Shown here: positions 36,687-45,711 of the stretch, piece by piece | Position numbering within the stretch: the stretch's first letter is position 1 | Layout of the letters: every line of letters starts with the position of its first letter | Origin: an uncultured Methanoregula sp. | GTDB taxonomy: Archaea; Halobacteriota; Methanomicrobia; Methanomicrobiales; Methanospirillaceae | Length of the DNA: 64,000 nt | NCBI RefSeq assembly: GCF_963678795.1 | Contig: NZ_OY787453.1 | Location: 1,612,001-1,676,000, forward strand | Direction of reading: 5' to 3' | Position numbers and translations under genes: made by a program | Notes under the pieces: model-generated | What the model saw: the letters and a program-made list of their open reading frames with translations, nothing else | The model's database searches: none | What the model was told of the DNA's origin: nothing

Positions 36687-38201
36687 TCACGTATTCTTCC
36701 CGGCCGCGTACCGTTCAATCTCCCCGTACGCAGCAAGTTTTCCCTTTTCCATGACGGATACCACGCCGTGCCCGCCACAGATAAGGCAGCGCCGGCCGGA
36801 AGAGGCAAGCGCCTTGTCTGTCTCTTCCGCAAGGGCCATCAGTGCGATCCGCTCCTGCTTTGCCCGGTCGCTGTCGACATTGACTGACGTGACAAGGAAT
36901 GCGGCAAGCGAGCTGTAATCCGCCCGCTCCTTGGTCATGCTGGCAAAATTGATCACGCTGTCAGCGGCAAAGATCAGGCCGTGATCTTTTGAATACAGGA
37001 ATACCTGGCCGCAGGTATGCCCGCCAAGCCCGTCAAGGACTTCCAGTTCAAGATCCCCGGCCCTGAACGTGTCTATCACGGGGAAGATCCCACGGACGTC
37101 CCCGGAAGGTTCTAAAAAACACCGGACATTGTCAGGAACATGGAACTTCGAGAAGAGATTCACCATCCGGGTATAGAATGCTTCGAGAACGGACTCCTCG
37201 CTCCGGGAGCCATAGGCACGGTTGTTGGTGCGGATGATCTCACGCGTGGCCCGGTGCATGAAGACCGGCGATGAAAAGAACCCGGATGCGCCGCAGTGAT
37301 CGGCATCGGCATGGGTGACGATGATGCGGGATATCCGGGAGGTATCCCCGAGACCGTAATGCGAGAGCATGGTCATGACATCCGGGTGATAAATCCCGTA
37401 ACAGGTATCGATCATTACCCGTTCCGTTGGAGTGTCGATGATGAACAGGCTCCCGCCACACGGCGGCTGGAAGCAGAAGACGGATAGTGTGTCCGTGAGC
37501 CGGAACTGCTGGACATCAGCGTAAAAATGCTCTCCCGAAGTTGCCCGCATTGTCTGCCCGGTGGCAAGAACGCTCTCGAAGACCTGGTGGGGATTACATC
37601 CCCGGTCCATAAGTTCCTGGGCGATATGGTTGGTCCCGGCAAGGAACGAGAGCAGGAATTCATCCCCGGATTCCCCGATAAGGTCGCGGACTGCCTGGGC
37701 GAAGCGGACATAAAAGACCGTGTCGTCCAGGTGTTTTCCGGTCTTGTCGTACTCGATAATATCGAGCCGGTACCGGCTTTTGAGGGTATCCAGGAGGCGG
37801 TCAACGATCGCACTCTGCTCGAGGTTGAGGCTGACCGTCAGCCGATCCGGGTGCCTTCCCTTGTCATCGAAATCAATGAACGCGATGTTCGCCCCTGCTT
37901 CCGTAGTAAATTTGAGGAATTCATGGAGCGCCCCGACCTGGTTGGGCAGGTACACGCAGAATTTCAGAAAATCAAGAGATTTCAGCGAGGTTTGCAGGTA
38001 CCCGATAGATCTGAGTTCTTCGGTGATCTTCCGGTAAGATGCGTCCGATGCGGTCACTTCGTAAAAAACCGTACCGGGGTCTATGCGGCGGTCGAACTGG
38101 ATCCGGTTGATATTGCCCTCGTATTTTGTTATGATCTCAGCTGCCCGGTGGAGGGAACCCGGGGTATCTGGCATATGTGCGACAAATGAAAATTTCTTCA
38201 C
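36687..38201 (-). CDS. Tandem ACT domains fused to a metallo-beta-lactamase hydrolase
   Basis: The protein has 504 residues. Two N-terminal ACT domains (about 1-75 and 78-155, the first with M-P-D-T-P-G-S-L and the second with L-P-N-Q-V-G-A-L ligand loops) are joined by a helical linker to an MBL fold (about 240-490). Its metal motif is T296-H-A-D-A-D-H302, in which Asp299 stands where the second His of H-x-H-x-D-H usually is; G-G-H-T-C-G, A-A-D-S and C-G-G-H-G supply later ligands. ACT domains usually bind amino acids, so this looks like an amino-acid-controlled hydrolase. The substrate is unknown. Confidence 0.75.
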   Translation of the reverse strand: MKKFSFVAHMPDTPGSLHRAAEIITKYEGNINRIQFDRRIDPGTVFYEVTASDASYRKITEELRSIGYLQTSLKSLDFLKFCVYLPNQVGALHEFLKFTTEAGANIAFIDFDDKGRHPDRLTVSLNLEQSAIVDRLLDTLKSRYRLDIIEYDKTGKHLDDTVFYVRFAQAVRDLIGESGDEFLLSFLAGTNHIAQELMDRGCNPHQVFESVLATGQTMRATSGEHFYADVQQFRLTDTLSVFCFQPPCGGSLFIIDTPTERVMIDTCYGIYHPDVMTMLSHYGLGDTSRISRIIVTHADADHCGASGFFSSPVFMHRATREIIRTNNRAYGSRSEESVLEAFYTRMVNLFSKFHVPDNVRCFLEPSGDVRGIFPVIDTFRAGDLELEVLDGLGGHTCGQVFLYSKDHGLIFAADSVINFASMTKERADYSSLAAFLVTSVNVDSDRAKQERIALMALAEETDKALASSGRRCLICGGHGVVSVMEKGKLAAYGEIERYAAGKNT

Positions 38202-38314
38202 GATAATACACCGGTTGTGGTAGTAGCGTTATGACTGGTGGCCAAAATAGTTATTGTTGTGGCCGTATTGCCGGATAATGGAGAGCGGATCTCCCGGTAC
38301 CCGTTTTAAAAAAA

Positions 38315-39310
38315 TCAGGGGGTTTTCTTCCGGAGGAAGAGAAGGACCACTACGAGGCAGATAACCAGCAGGATGCCGATGATCGCAAACGTCATGAAGG
38401 GGAAGGCTGCGGCAGGTGCTGGTGCCTGAGGTGCGGCACTGCCCGTGGGAATACATGATGGTGCAGAACCCGTGGGAGCACACGACGTGGATGCAGCCAG
38501 GGTCTCCTGCGATGCTGCCGGCGTTACGGGAATTATGACAGTCATCTGTGACACCGGCGTAACAACCGGGGTAGAAACCGTGGTCTGATCGGGGGTCGAT
38601 ACAGTCAGCACACTCCGTGAGGTCTTCTTGGTCAGGGGATTTGTGATGACAACATAATACTTCCCGGGAGCCATGTCCACGTGGAAACCATTGTTGAAGT
38701 ACCCGGATGCACTCACCGCAGACTCGTACGTCCGCAGCACCGTTCCCGAGAGGTCCGTTACATCGATCCTCACCGAGCTTATCCCGTTCTCTGCATTGCC
38801 GAACAACTGCACGTATTCTCCCGTTTTGACAACGTCAGGATGGGCTATCACGGAAAAGTCGGGCTTCTTTAAGAAAATTGAGGTTGCAACTGCATTATCC
38901 GGGTGCGCCAGGTCCATGGCAGTAATCGTGTAGCGGGCCGTCTGCAGTTGATCAATCCCCTTGATATTCGAGGTGTACCAGACAAATCTCCAGGATCCAT
39001 CTGAACCAACGTCAACGGTATTTCCTGAATTTATATTACCGTTCATGTCATAGAGCGGCACTCCGCTGGAAGGCAGGCCGGGGCCGGTGATTTTCAGTAT
39101 GGTTACATTGCCTACAGAGTCCCTGCCGTCAAAAACGATTGTGTTGCCGATATAATATCCTCCATTACCGCGGTACGCGATTGACATCGTGTCGGAAACA
39201 GCAGGAGTTGTCTTGGGGATATCCGCAAGTGCCGGTTGCACGATAAGCATTGCGATGATCAGGAACAAAGATAAGGAAATAATGTTTTTGTGTTGTGAAA
39301 TACCCATCAT
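38315..39310 (-). CDS. Surface-anchored DUF3821-like protein
   Basis: The protein has 331 residues. A Sec signal peptide (about 1-29, ending A-L-A) is followed by beta-rich extracellular domains; the first, with Y-x-G-N-T-I-V-F-D-G and a G-P-G-L-P-S segment, resembles the DUF3821 domain common in Methanomicrobiales surface proteins. A Thr/Ser/Pro-rich stalk (about 235-300) precedes a C-terminal membrane helix and R-K-K-T-P tail. It probably stands in the S-layer zone. GAGAGGTTAA precedes the ATG and a TATA-like GGTTATAAATA lies about 30 nt further up. Confidence 0.7.
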   Translation of the reverse strand: MMGISQHKNIISLSLFLIIAMLIVQPALADIPKTTPAVSDTMSIAYRGNGGYYIGNTIVFDGRDSVGNVTILKITGPGLPSSGVPLYDMNGNINSGNTVDVGSDGSWRFVWYTSNIKGIDQLQTARYTITAMDLAHPDNAVATSIFLKKPDFSVIAHPDVVKTGEYVQLFGNAENGISSVRIDVTDLSGTVLRTYESAVSASGYFNNGFHVDMAPGKYYVVITNPLTKKTSRSVLTVSTPDQTTVSTPVVTPVSQMTVIIPVTPAASQETLAASTSCAPTGSAPSCIPTGSAAPQAPAPAAAFPFMTFAIIGILLVICLVVVLLFLRKKTP

Positions 39311-39385
39311 TTAACCTCTCGTTAATGAGAATTGTATTTATAACCGATATATATTTTTGTCATTGAAAGCGTTTTTTTGGTATTT

Positions 39386-39417
39386 GCTGGGATATCCAGC
39401 CGAATTACCCTATAACG
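39386..39417 (+). promoter_or_regulatory. Candidate promoter of the acetyl-CoA synthase operon
   Basis: An inverted repeat GCTGG-GATAT-CCAGC (39386-39400) is followed by TATA-like CCCTATAACG at 39408-39417, about 33 nt before the first ATG at 39446. Operator function is inferred from the position only. Confidence 0.35.
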
Positions 39418-39445
39418 AAACTATATGTAGATTACAAGGTAACCC

Positions 39446-41497
39446 ATGATCAGAGGGACCCTGACGATGACTGACGTGGAACTGGCCAGAAAAAATGGCG
39501 AGGAACACCTGAAATCAAAAATTTCAGCTATCCGTAAAACATTCTCCTATGACGAGACCGCATACCACCTTCCGATCTCGTACGCGCTGACGGGAATTGC
39601 TGTACACGAGCAGAAGAGCGTTGCTGAGGTGTACGCAAAAACAGGAAATAACCCGCTCGTTGCTTTTGAATGCCTCGTTGCCGAAACAACTGCCGGAGCG
39701 GGCAGTGAGCCTGAACCCTATACCGGCTTCATCAGCGATACGGTCATCCGCAAACTGGGATACTCGCTCGTTGACGGGAGCATCCTTGGCCTTGCGCTCG
39801 TTATCGGACGACCGGAGAGTGCCGGGAGTGCCGCTGCCATCTGCCGCGAGCTGCAGGAAAAATATATGCTCACTTTCCTTGCCGGGGATGTTGTCCCGAC
39901 CCTCTCTGCTGCCGGGGTGAAACTCGGGCTCGATTACCGCCTCATCCCCCTGGGATCCACGCCTTCCTATGGCATCCATTTTGTCGATATCATTGCCCGC
40001 GTCGCCATGATGTTCGGTGGCGTCACTCCCGGAGATACCCACCGCCTGCTCACCTATGCAGCAGAGCGGGCAAAAGCAATCGTTATCGTCTTCCCGGGAC
40101 TGACCGATGAGGAGATCGCCTTTGCTGACGGGATGAGGGTGCTTGGTTTCTCCATCCTCACTATTGGGGGGTACGAAGGCGGTTCTTGGATCCCTGCAAC
40201 CGCAGGCACAATTGTGAGCCGGGGCATGGAAGAGAAAGGCATCCGGGTCAATGTCACAGCCATCCCCATCCCGATGGGGTGTTCGCCGGCATTCGAAGGA
40301 AAGAGTATCCGCAAAGAGGAGATGTACGTGGAATTCGGCGGAGGGCGATCTCCCGGATTCGAACTGCTCCGCCTCCGGCAACCGGGCGAGATCACTGACG
40401 GGAAGGTTACCGTGATCGGCCCCGAGATTGAAGAGATGAAGGAAGGATCGGCAAACCCGCTCGGGATCATCATCGAGGTATCCGGCAAGAACATGAAGAA
40501 AGATTACGAGCCGGTGCTCGAGCGCAGGATTCACAATTTCGTCAATTACGGCGAAGGCTCGTGGCACGTTGCCCAGCGGGATCTCATCTGGGTCAGGATA
40601 TCAAAAGAGGCAGTTGCAAAAGGTGTCCGGATCGAGCATATCGGCAAGCTCCTGGCGAGCAAATTCCGGATGGATTTCCCCCAGCTGCTCGATGCGGTTG
40701 CTGTCACCATAATAACCGACAGTGCAAAAGTGCTCGCGGCAAAACAGGAGGCCGAGGCGGTGTATGCCGAGCGCGATGACCGGATAAAGGGGATGCGGGA
40801 CAATGATGTCAGCACGTACTATTCCTGCACCCTCTGCCAGACATTTGCCCCGAACCATGTCTGCGTTATCACGCCCGAACGCCCTGCCCTCTGCGGGGCT
40901 ATCAGCTGGCTTGACGGTAAGATTGCGTATGAGATCTCCCCCTCGGGAGCAAACCAGCCCATCGAGAAAGGGGCGGCGATCAATGCCCAGAATGGAGAGT
41001 TTGACGGTGTCAACCGCTTTGTCAAGAAGGCAAGCCACGGCGAGATCGACCGGTGTTCGCTCTATAGCGTGATGGAGTATCCCATGACCTGCTGCGGCTG
41101 CTTTGAAGCCATTGCTCTCATGCTGCCGGAAGTGAACGGGATCATGGTCGTGAACCGGGAATACAAGGGAATCACCCCATCGGGCATGAGTTTTTCGACG
41201 CTCGCCGGGACCATCGGCGGGGGAGCCCAGACACCGGGCTTTGCCGGGATATCCAAGAATTATATCCTGTCAGACCGGTTCCTCCAGGGTGAGGGCGGGA
41301 TCGAGCGACTGGTCTGGATACCGGCCCAGCTAAAAGAAGAACTCAAAATCCGGCTTGAGAAACGCCTTGCGGAGATCGGTCATGCCGATCTCTTCGAAAA
41401 AATTGCCGACGAAACAACCGCGACTACCATCGAGGACCTGACAGTATTTCTTGAAAAGGTTAAGCATCCGGCCCTTGGCATGAAACCGCTGGTGTGA
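39446..41497 (+). CDS. acsB: Bacterial-type acetyl-CoA synthase (CO-methylating), AcsB
   Basis: A 683-residue full-length bacterial-type enzyme; the archaeal CdhC form lacks the N-terminal domain. It joins CO, a methyl group from the corrinoid protein and CoA into acetyl-CoA. All A-cluster ligands are present: Cys461, Cys464, Cys473 and Cys483 for the [4Fe-4S] cluster and C550-G-C552 for nickel, with the same spacing as in the acetogen enzyme (506/509/518/528 and 595/597). The N-terminal domain (about 1-270), which docks to CO dehydrogenase in bacteria, is retained, including M-M-F-G-G-V-T-P-G. The start may instead be ATG 39467, which has GAGGGA upstream. It is first in a six-gene operon. 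Confidence 0.92.
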   Translation: MIRGTLTMTDVELARKNGEEHLKSKISAIRKTFSYDETAYHLPISYALTGIAVHEQKSVAEVYAKTGNNPLVAFECLVAETTAGAGSEPEPYTGFISDTVIRKLGYSLVDGSILGLALVIGRPESAGSAAAICRELQEKYMLTFLAGDVVPTLSAAGVKLGLDYRLIPLGSTPSYGIHFVDIIARVAMMFGGVTPGDTHRLLTYAAERAKAIVIVFPGLTDEEIAFADGMRVLGFSILTIGGYEGGSWIPATAGTIVSRGMEEKGIRVNVTAIPIPMGCSPAFEGKSIRKEEMYVEFGGGRSPGFELLRLRQPGEITDGKVTVIGPEIEEMKEGSANPLGIIIEVSGKNMKKDYEPVLERRIHNFVNYGEGSWHVAQRDLIWVRISKEAVAKGVRIEHIGKLLASKFRMDFPQLLDAVAVTIITDSAKVLAAKQEAEAVYAERDDRIKGMRDNDVSTYYSCTLCQTFAPNHVCVITPERPALCGAISWLDGKIAYEISPSGANQPIEKGAAINAQNGEFDGVNRFVKKASHGEIDRCSLYSVMEYPMTCCGCFEAIALMLPEVNGIMVVNREYKGITPSGMSFSTLAGTIGGGAQTPGFAGISKNYILSDRFLQGEGGIERLVWIPAQLKEELKIRLEKRLAEIGHADLFEKIADETTATTIEDLTVFLEKVKHPALGMKPLV

Positions 41498-42465
41498 TGG
41501 TAATCATGGCATACAAGGTTTCATTTGACTGGACCGGAACGATCGGGGAAGTTGTGCTCGGGGCCACGAAAGCCGATGGCGGGACACGCAGCGTCTCGTA
41601 CCGGATCGGCGGCGGAACAACGCTCCCGTTCCTTGAGGGCAATCCCGCTTCCCCTGCACCACTCATCGCATTTGAGATCTGCGACAATCCGGTGTACTGG
41701 TCGCCGATCATCCGGAACTATTGCGGCGACATCACGAACACGGTAACGGACTGGGCAAAGGCTGCGGAACACTCCTACGGCGCCGACATGGTCCGGCTCT
41801 ACCTCACCAGCACGCGGCAGCGGAATTTTTCGGATATCCCCTCGGCCAGAAAGACCGTTGAAGCAGTTCTTTCTGCCACAACCCTTCCTCTCATCATCGA
41901 AGGAAGCAATGAGCCGAAGATCGACAGCGAGGTCTTCCTTGCCTGCGGCGAAGCCGGACAGGGAGAACGCCTCCTTCTCGGCACTGCAGAAGCCAGCCGG
42001 TACCGCAGTATCGCTGCTGCGGCCCTCGCTTACAACCACTCGGTCATCGCCCAGTCACCCATAGATATCAATCTCGCAAAACAGCTCAACATCCTCTTAA
42101 AAGAGATCGGCGTCCAGCGCGACCATGTCATCATCGACCCCTACACCGGTGCACTCGGGTACGGTTTCGAGTACTCCTACTCGGCGATGGAACGGATCCA
42201 TTACTCAGCGCTCAAGGGAGATACCGATCTTGCCATGCCCATGATCTGTTCTGCGGTCGATACTCTCACCATCAAGGAAGTCCGGGAAGCGGATGCCGCC
42301 CGGCAGGACGAGATGGCAGTCCAGTGGGAACTTGCAACAGGACTTGCTTCGGCAGCGGCCGGGGCCGAGATCATCTGTGTCCGGCACCCGAATACCATCC
42401 CCCTCCTCAGGGCAGCATTTGCCGACATGAAAAAAGGGTCCCGTCCGTTAGGGGAGGTGCCGTGA
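41497..42465 (+). CDS. acsD: Corrinoid iron-sulfur protein small subunit, AcsD
   Basis: A protein of about 320 residues with a TIM-barrel fold of the methyltransferase type, including the D-P-Y-T-G-A-L-G-Y-G-F-E-Y-S motif typical of CFeSP/Cdh delta subunits. With the large subunit it carries the cobamide that takes methyl from methyl-pterin and delivers it to acetyl-CoA synthase. Its start (ATG 41497, or 41506 after GGTGTGATGG) overlaps or nearly touches the acsB stop, indicating translational coupling. Confidence 0.9.
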   Translation: MVIMAYKVSFDWTGTIGEVVLGATKADGGTRSVSYRIGGGTTLPFLEGNPASPAPLIAFEICDNPVYWSPIIRNYCGDITNTVTDWAKAAEHSYGADMVRLYLTSTRQRNFSDIPSARKTVEAVLSATTLPLIIEGSNEPKIDSEVFLACGEAGQGERLLLGTAEASRYRSIAAAALAYNHSVIAQSPIDINLAKQLNILLKEIGVQRDHVIIDPYTGALGYGFEYSYSAMERIHYSALKGDTDLAMPMICSAVDTLTIKEVREADAARQDEMAVQWELATGLASAAAGAEIICVRHPNTIPLLRAAFADMKKGSRPLGEVP

Positions 42466-42466
42466 G

Positions 42467-43804
42467 ATGGCGCTCAAGGCACTCGATATCTACAAGCTCC
42501 TCCCCAAGAAGAACTGCAAGGAGTGCGGCGATCCCACCTGCCTCACCTTTGCCATGAAACTGGCAGGCGGGAAAGCGGACGTGGATCTCTGCCCGTACCT
42601 GAGCGACGAAGCAAAATCCGTTCTCGGCGCAACAACCCGGCCACCAATCCGGCTCGTCAAGATCGGGGTGGGGGAACGATCGTTCAAAGTCGGCGAGGAG
42701 TTTGTTCTCTACCGGCACGAGAAGACATTCTACCACCCGCCGGGGATTATCTTTAAGGTCAGCGATACCCAGAAAGCGGAGGAGATCGCGGCAGTGACCC
42801 GGAGGGTGCGGGACGAGATCTTCCCCCGCGTTGGATCTGATCTCCGCTTCAGCGGTATCGCGATAGAGAATGCGAGCGGTGACGCAGAGACTTTTGCCAG
42901 GGCGGTTGCAACGGTAGAGAACGAGCAGGCACATCTTCCCCCGGTGCTCATCGCAAAGAACCCTGCCGCACTCTCGGCAGCGCTCGTTCACTGCGGCTCC
43001 TACCGGCCGCTTTTGCATGCTGCAACAGCCGGGAATTTCAGGGAGATGTGTTCCCTTGCAAAACTGCACGGCTGCCCGCTCGTGATCCGGTCGGACACGC
43101 TCGACGGACTTGCACAGCTTGCAAAAGACTGCACCGCGGAAGGCGTACAGGATCTCGTCATGGACCTGGCTCCCGCAACTCTCGGGGACTATATTGTCCG
43201 GTCAACCAGTATCCGGCAGCTTGCCATCACCCGGGCCGCCCCCGAGCTCGGTTACCCGGTGTACCTGGATGCGACAAAGACGGGACAGGAGAAAGCGGCA
43301 ACCGCCCTTGGCATCGTCAAGTATGCCTCGGTCATTGTGACAAGTCCCTTAAGTTCCGGGCCCGCGAAAGCTGCCCTCACCCTGCGCCAGAACATCTACA
43401 CTGATCCCCAGAAACCGATCCAGATGAACCCCGGGATCTACCGCGTGGGTACCCCGGACAAGGACGCCCCGGTGCTCATGACGGTGAACTTCTCGCTCAC
43501 GTTCTTCACGCTCCAGGGCTACCTGGAATCCACCCGGATCCCCTGTTTCATGCTGATCGTTGATACGGAAGGACTCTCTGTCCTGACCGCTGTTGCAGCC
43601 GGTAAACTGAACGAGACGCTCGTGCGGGACTCCTTAAAGAAGTTTGGCGTTGAGAACGAAGTCTCCCACCGGAAGCTTATCATCCCCGGGTACGCCTCCC
43701 CGCTCTCCGGGAGAATCGAGGACGCAACCGGCTGGAAAGTGCTGGTCGGCCCCCGGGATGCTGCGGAGATCGGCGAGTTCCTTGTCGAGGAGTGGAAGAA
43801 ATAA
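42467..43804 (+). CDS. acsC: Corrinoid iron-sulfur protein large subunit, AcsC
   Basis: The protein has 445 residues. An N-terminal [4Fe-4S] domain has Cys17, Cys20, Cys25 and Cys42, the cluster that reductively reactivates cob(II)amide. A TIM barrel (about 100-310) and a C-terminal cobamide-binding domain (about 320-445) follow. It forms a heterodimer with AcsD. A strong GGGGAGGTG ribosome site lies across the end of acsD, and the next gene begins directly after its stop. Confidence 0.92.
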   Translation: MALKALDIYKLLPKKNCKECGDPTCLTFAMKLAGGKADVDLCPYLSDEAKSVLGATTRPPIRLVKIGVGERSFKVGEEFVLYRHEKTFYHPPGIIFKVSDTQKAEEIAAVTRRVRDEIFPRVGSDLRFSGIAIENASGDAETFARAVATVENEQAHLPPVLIAKNPAALSAALVHCGSYRPLLHAATAGNFREMCSLAKLHGCPLVIRSDTLDGLAQLAKDCTAEGVQDLVMDLAPATLGDYIVRSTSIRQLAITRAAPELGYPVYLDATKTGQEKAATALGIVKYASVIVTSPLSSGPAKAALTLRQNIYTDPQKPIQMNPGIYRVGTPDKDAPVLMTVNFSLTFFTLQGYLESTRIPCFMLIVDTEGLSVLTAVAAGKLNETLVRDSLKKFGVENEVSHRKLIIPGYASPLSGRIEDATGWKVLVGPRDAAEIGEFLVEEWKK

Positions 43805-45706
43805 ATGCGAACCGTCACATTTCTCCCGACATACCGCAAGGTCGAGATCCCCCGGGGCACAACCATTCTCGATGCAGCCCAGAAAGCCGGCCTGAACATC
43901 AACGTAGTCTGCGGCGGCCAGGGGAAGTGCGGCAAGTGCGTTGTCTACATCCAGTCCGGCAGGGCCGAATTTGACCGGCAGAAATATGGCCGTTTCTTCT
44001 CGGAAGAAGAACTCCAGAAGGGCGCCTGCCTCGCCTGCGAGACGCTGGTGCAGGGTGACCTCCACGTAGTTGTGCCCGAGCACACGCTGATTCAGGAGCA
44101 GAAGATCCTTGTCGAGGGGCTCGAACAGGCGATCGATTTCCGACCGTCCGTCAGGAAATACTATGTCGAGCTCCAGGCCCCGACCTTAAGCGATCCGTCA
44201 CCGGACCTTTCCCGGCTCCTCTGGGGCATCCAGAAGAACGGCGGGCCCGTGGCCGAGAAGATGTACGCCCCGCTCGAAGTGCTCCGCGAGATCCCGGGCA
44301 TCCTCCGGCACAGCGACTGGAAGGTGACCGGCACCATCGGCCTCGTCCCCGGGGGATACCGGCTCATCGATCTCCAGGAGAACGATACTTCGAAACGCGT
44401 TTATGGGGCTTCTGTGGATCTCGGGTCGACAACGGTCGTTGTTTATCTCTGGGACCTTGTCACGGGCAAGGTCGTAAATGTTGCCTCGAACTACAACAAG
44501 CAGATCAGCTGCGGTGAGGATATCCTTGCCCGGGTCAATTTCGCCCGGAAGAACGGGCTTGTCAGGCTGCAGGCGCTTGCCGCCGAGAGCATCAACCAGG
44601 CCCTCACCACTGCATCCAACTCTGCCGGGATCGACCGCGAGGACATCTATGAAGTAGTGGTTGCCGGCAATACGGTGATGACCCACATGCTCCTCGGGAT
44701 CGACCCGGCGTACATGATCGCCGAGCCCTATGTCCCGGTCGTACGCCGGGCCCTCTCGGTGGCAGCGGGCCGGCTCGGCATAACCATCAACCCGAACGGC
44801 GGGCTCTTTGCCTTCCCTGCGGTCAGCGATTTCATAGGCGGGGATATCATTGCCGACATCCTTGCCTGCGGCATGGGTGAGCGCGACGAGATCTCGCTCC
44901 TGATAGATATCGGGACCAACTTCGAGGTCGTGCTCGGCAATAAGGAATGGATGTTCTCCTGTGCCGGCGCGGCCGGGCCTGCCCTTGAAGGAGGGGAAGT
45001 ACTCTTCGGCATGCGTGCCAACCCGGGCGCTATCGAGAAACTTTCCATTGACCCGGTAACACTCACCCCGAAGTATTCGACCATCAACGATATACGGCCA
45101 CAGGGCATCTGCGGATCGGGCCTCATCGACCTGCTCGCCGAGCTCCTCTGCACCTGCGTGATCGACCGGACCGGCCGGATCAACACGGGTATCACGAACC
45201 CGCGTATCCGCACAACCGGCCATTTTCCTGAGTACGTGATCGCGTGGGCAAAGGAGACCGAGATTGGAAAAGACATCGTTATCACCGAGAACGATATCAA
45301 GAACCTCATCATGAGCAAAGCCTCCATCCACGCTGCCTGCTTAACGCTGATGAAAGAGGCGGGTGTCACCCGTCACGAGATCACGACCATCTACTTTGCC
45401 GGGGCGTTCGGGAACTATATCGACAAGAAGAACGCTACCATCATCGGCCTCATCCCTGAGATCCCGTTCGACCAGATCAAGAACATGGGGAACGGGGCCG
45501 TGACCGGGGCCAACATTGCCCTCATCAACCGCAGGGCGAGAAAAACCCTTGATGAAATTGCGTTCAAAATCGCGTACATTGAACTCAATGCAGAGAACTC
45601 GTTCATGGACGAATATACCTCGAGCACCTTTTTGCCCCACACGGATCTCACCCTCTTTCCCATGGTCGAGAAGATCGTGAACAGCTGCCGGCTCAGGAAG
45701 GAGTGA
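43805..45706 (+). CDS. Reductive activator of the corrinoid protein (RACo-like, DUF4445)
   Basis: The protein has 633 residues. The N-terminal [2Fe-2S] ferredoxin domain has Cys36, Cys42, Cys45 and Cys75 or Cys78. A linker and middle domain lead to an ASKHA-type ATPase domain from about residue 200 (V-D-L-G-S-T-T-V, later L-L-I-D-I-G-T-N). RACo proteins use ATP to drive an electron from ferredoxin onto cob(II)amide that has lost activity. Its place immediately after the two corrinoid protein subunits, with no gap after the AcsC stop, identifies that protein as the target. Confidence 0.88.
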   Translation: MRTVTFLPTYRKVEIPRGTTILDAAQKAGLNINVVCGGQGKCGKCVVYIQSGRAEFDRQKYGRFFSEEELQKGACLACETLVQGDLHVVVPEHTLIQEQKILVEGLEQAIDFRPSVRKYYVELQAPTLSDPSPDLSRLLWGIQKNGGPVAEKMYAPLEVLREIPGILRHSDWKVTGTIGLVPGGYRLIDLQENDTSKRVYGASVDLGSTTVVVYLWDLVTGKVVNVASNYNKQISCGEDILARVNFARKNGLVRLQALAAESINQALTTASNSAGIDREDIYEVVVAGNTVMTHMLLGIDPAYMIAEPYVPVVRRALSVAAGRLGITINPNGGLFAFPAVSDFIGGDIIADILACGMGERDEISLLIDIGTNFEVVLGNKEWMFSCAGAAGPALEGGEVLFGMRANPGAIEKLSIDPVTLTPKYSTINDIRPQGICGSGLIDLLAELLCTCVIDRTGRINTGITNPRIRTTGHFPEYVIAWAKETEIGKDIVITENDIKNLIMSKASIHAACLTLMKEAGVTRHEITTIYFAGAFGNYIDKKNATIIGLIPEIPFDQIKNMGNGAVTGANIALINRRARKTLDEIAFKIAYIELNAENSFMDEYTSSTFLPHTDLTLFPMVEKIVNSCRLRKE

Positions 45707-45711
45707 GCAGA

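Noticed and set aside
44198..45331. Minus-strand open frame (377 codons) opposite the RACo gene
   Set aside because: Antisense shadow of a well-recognised protein.
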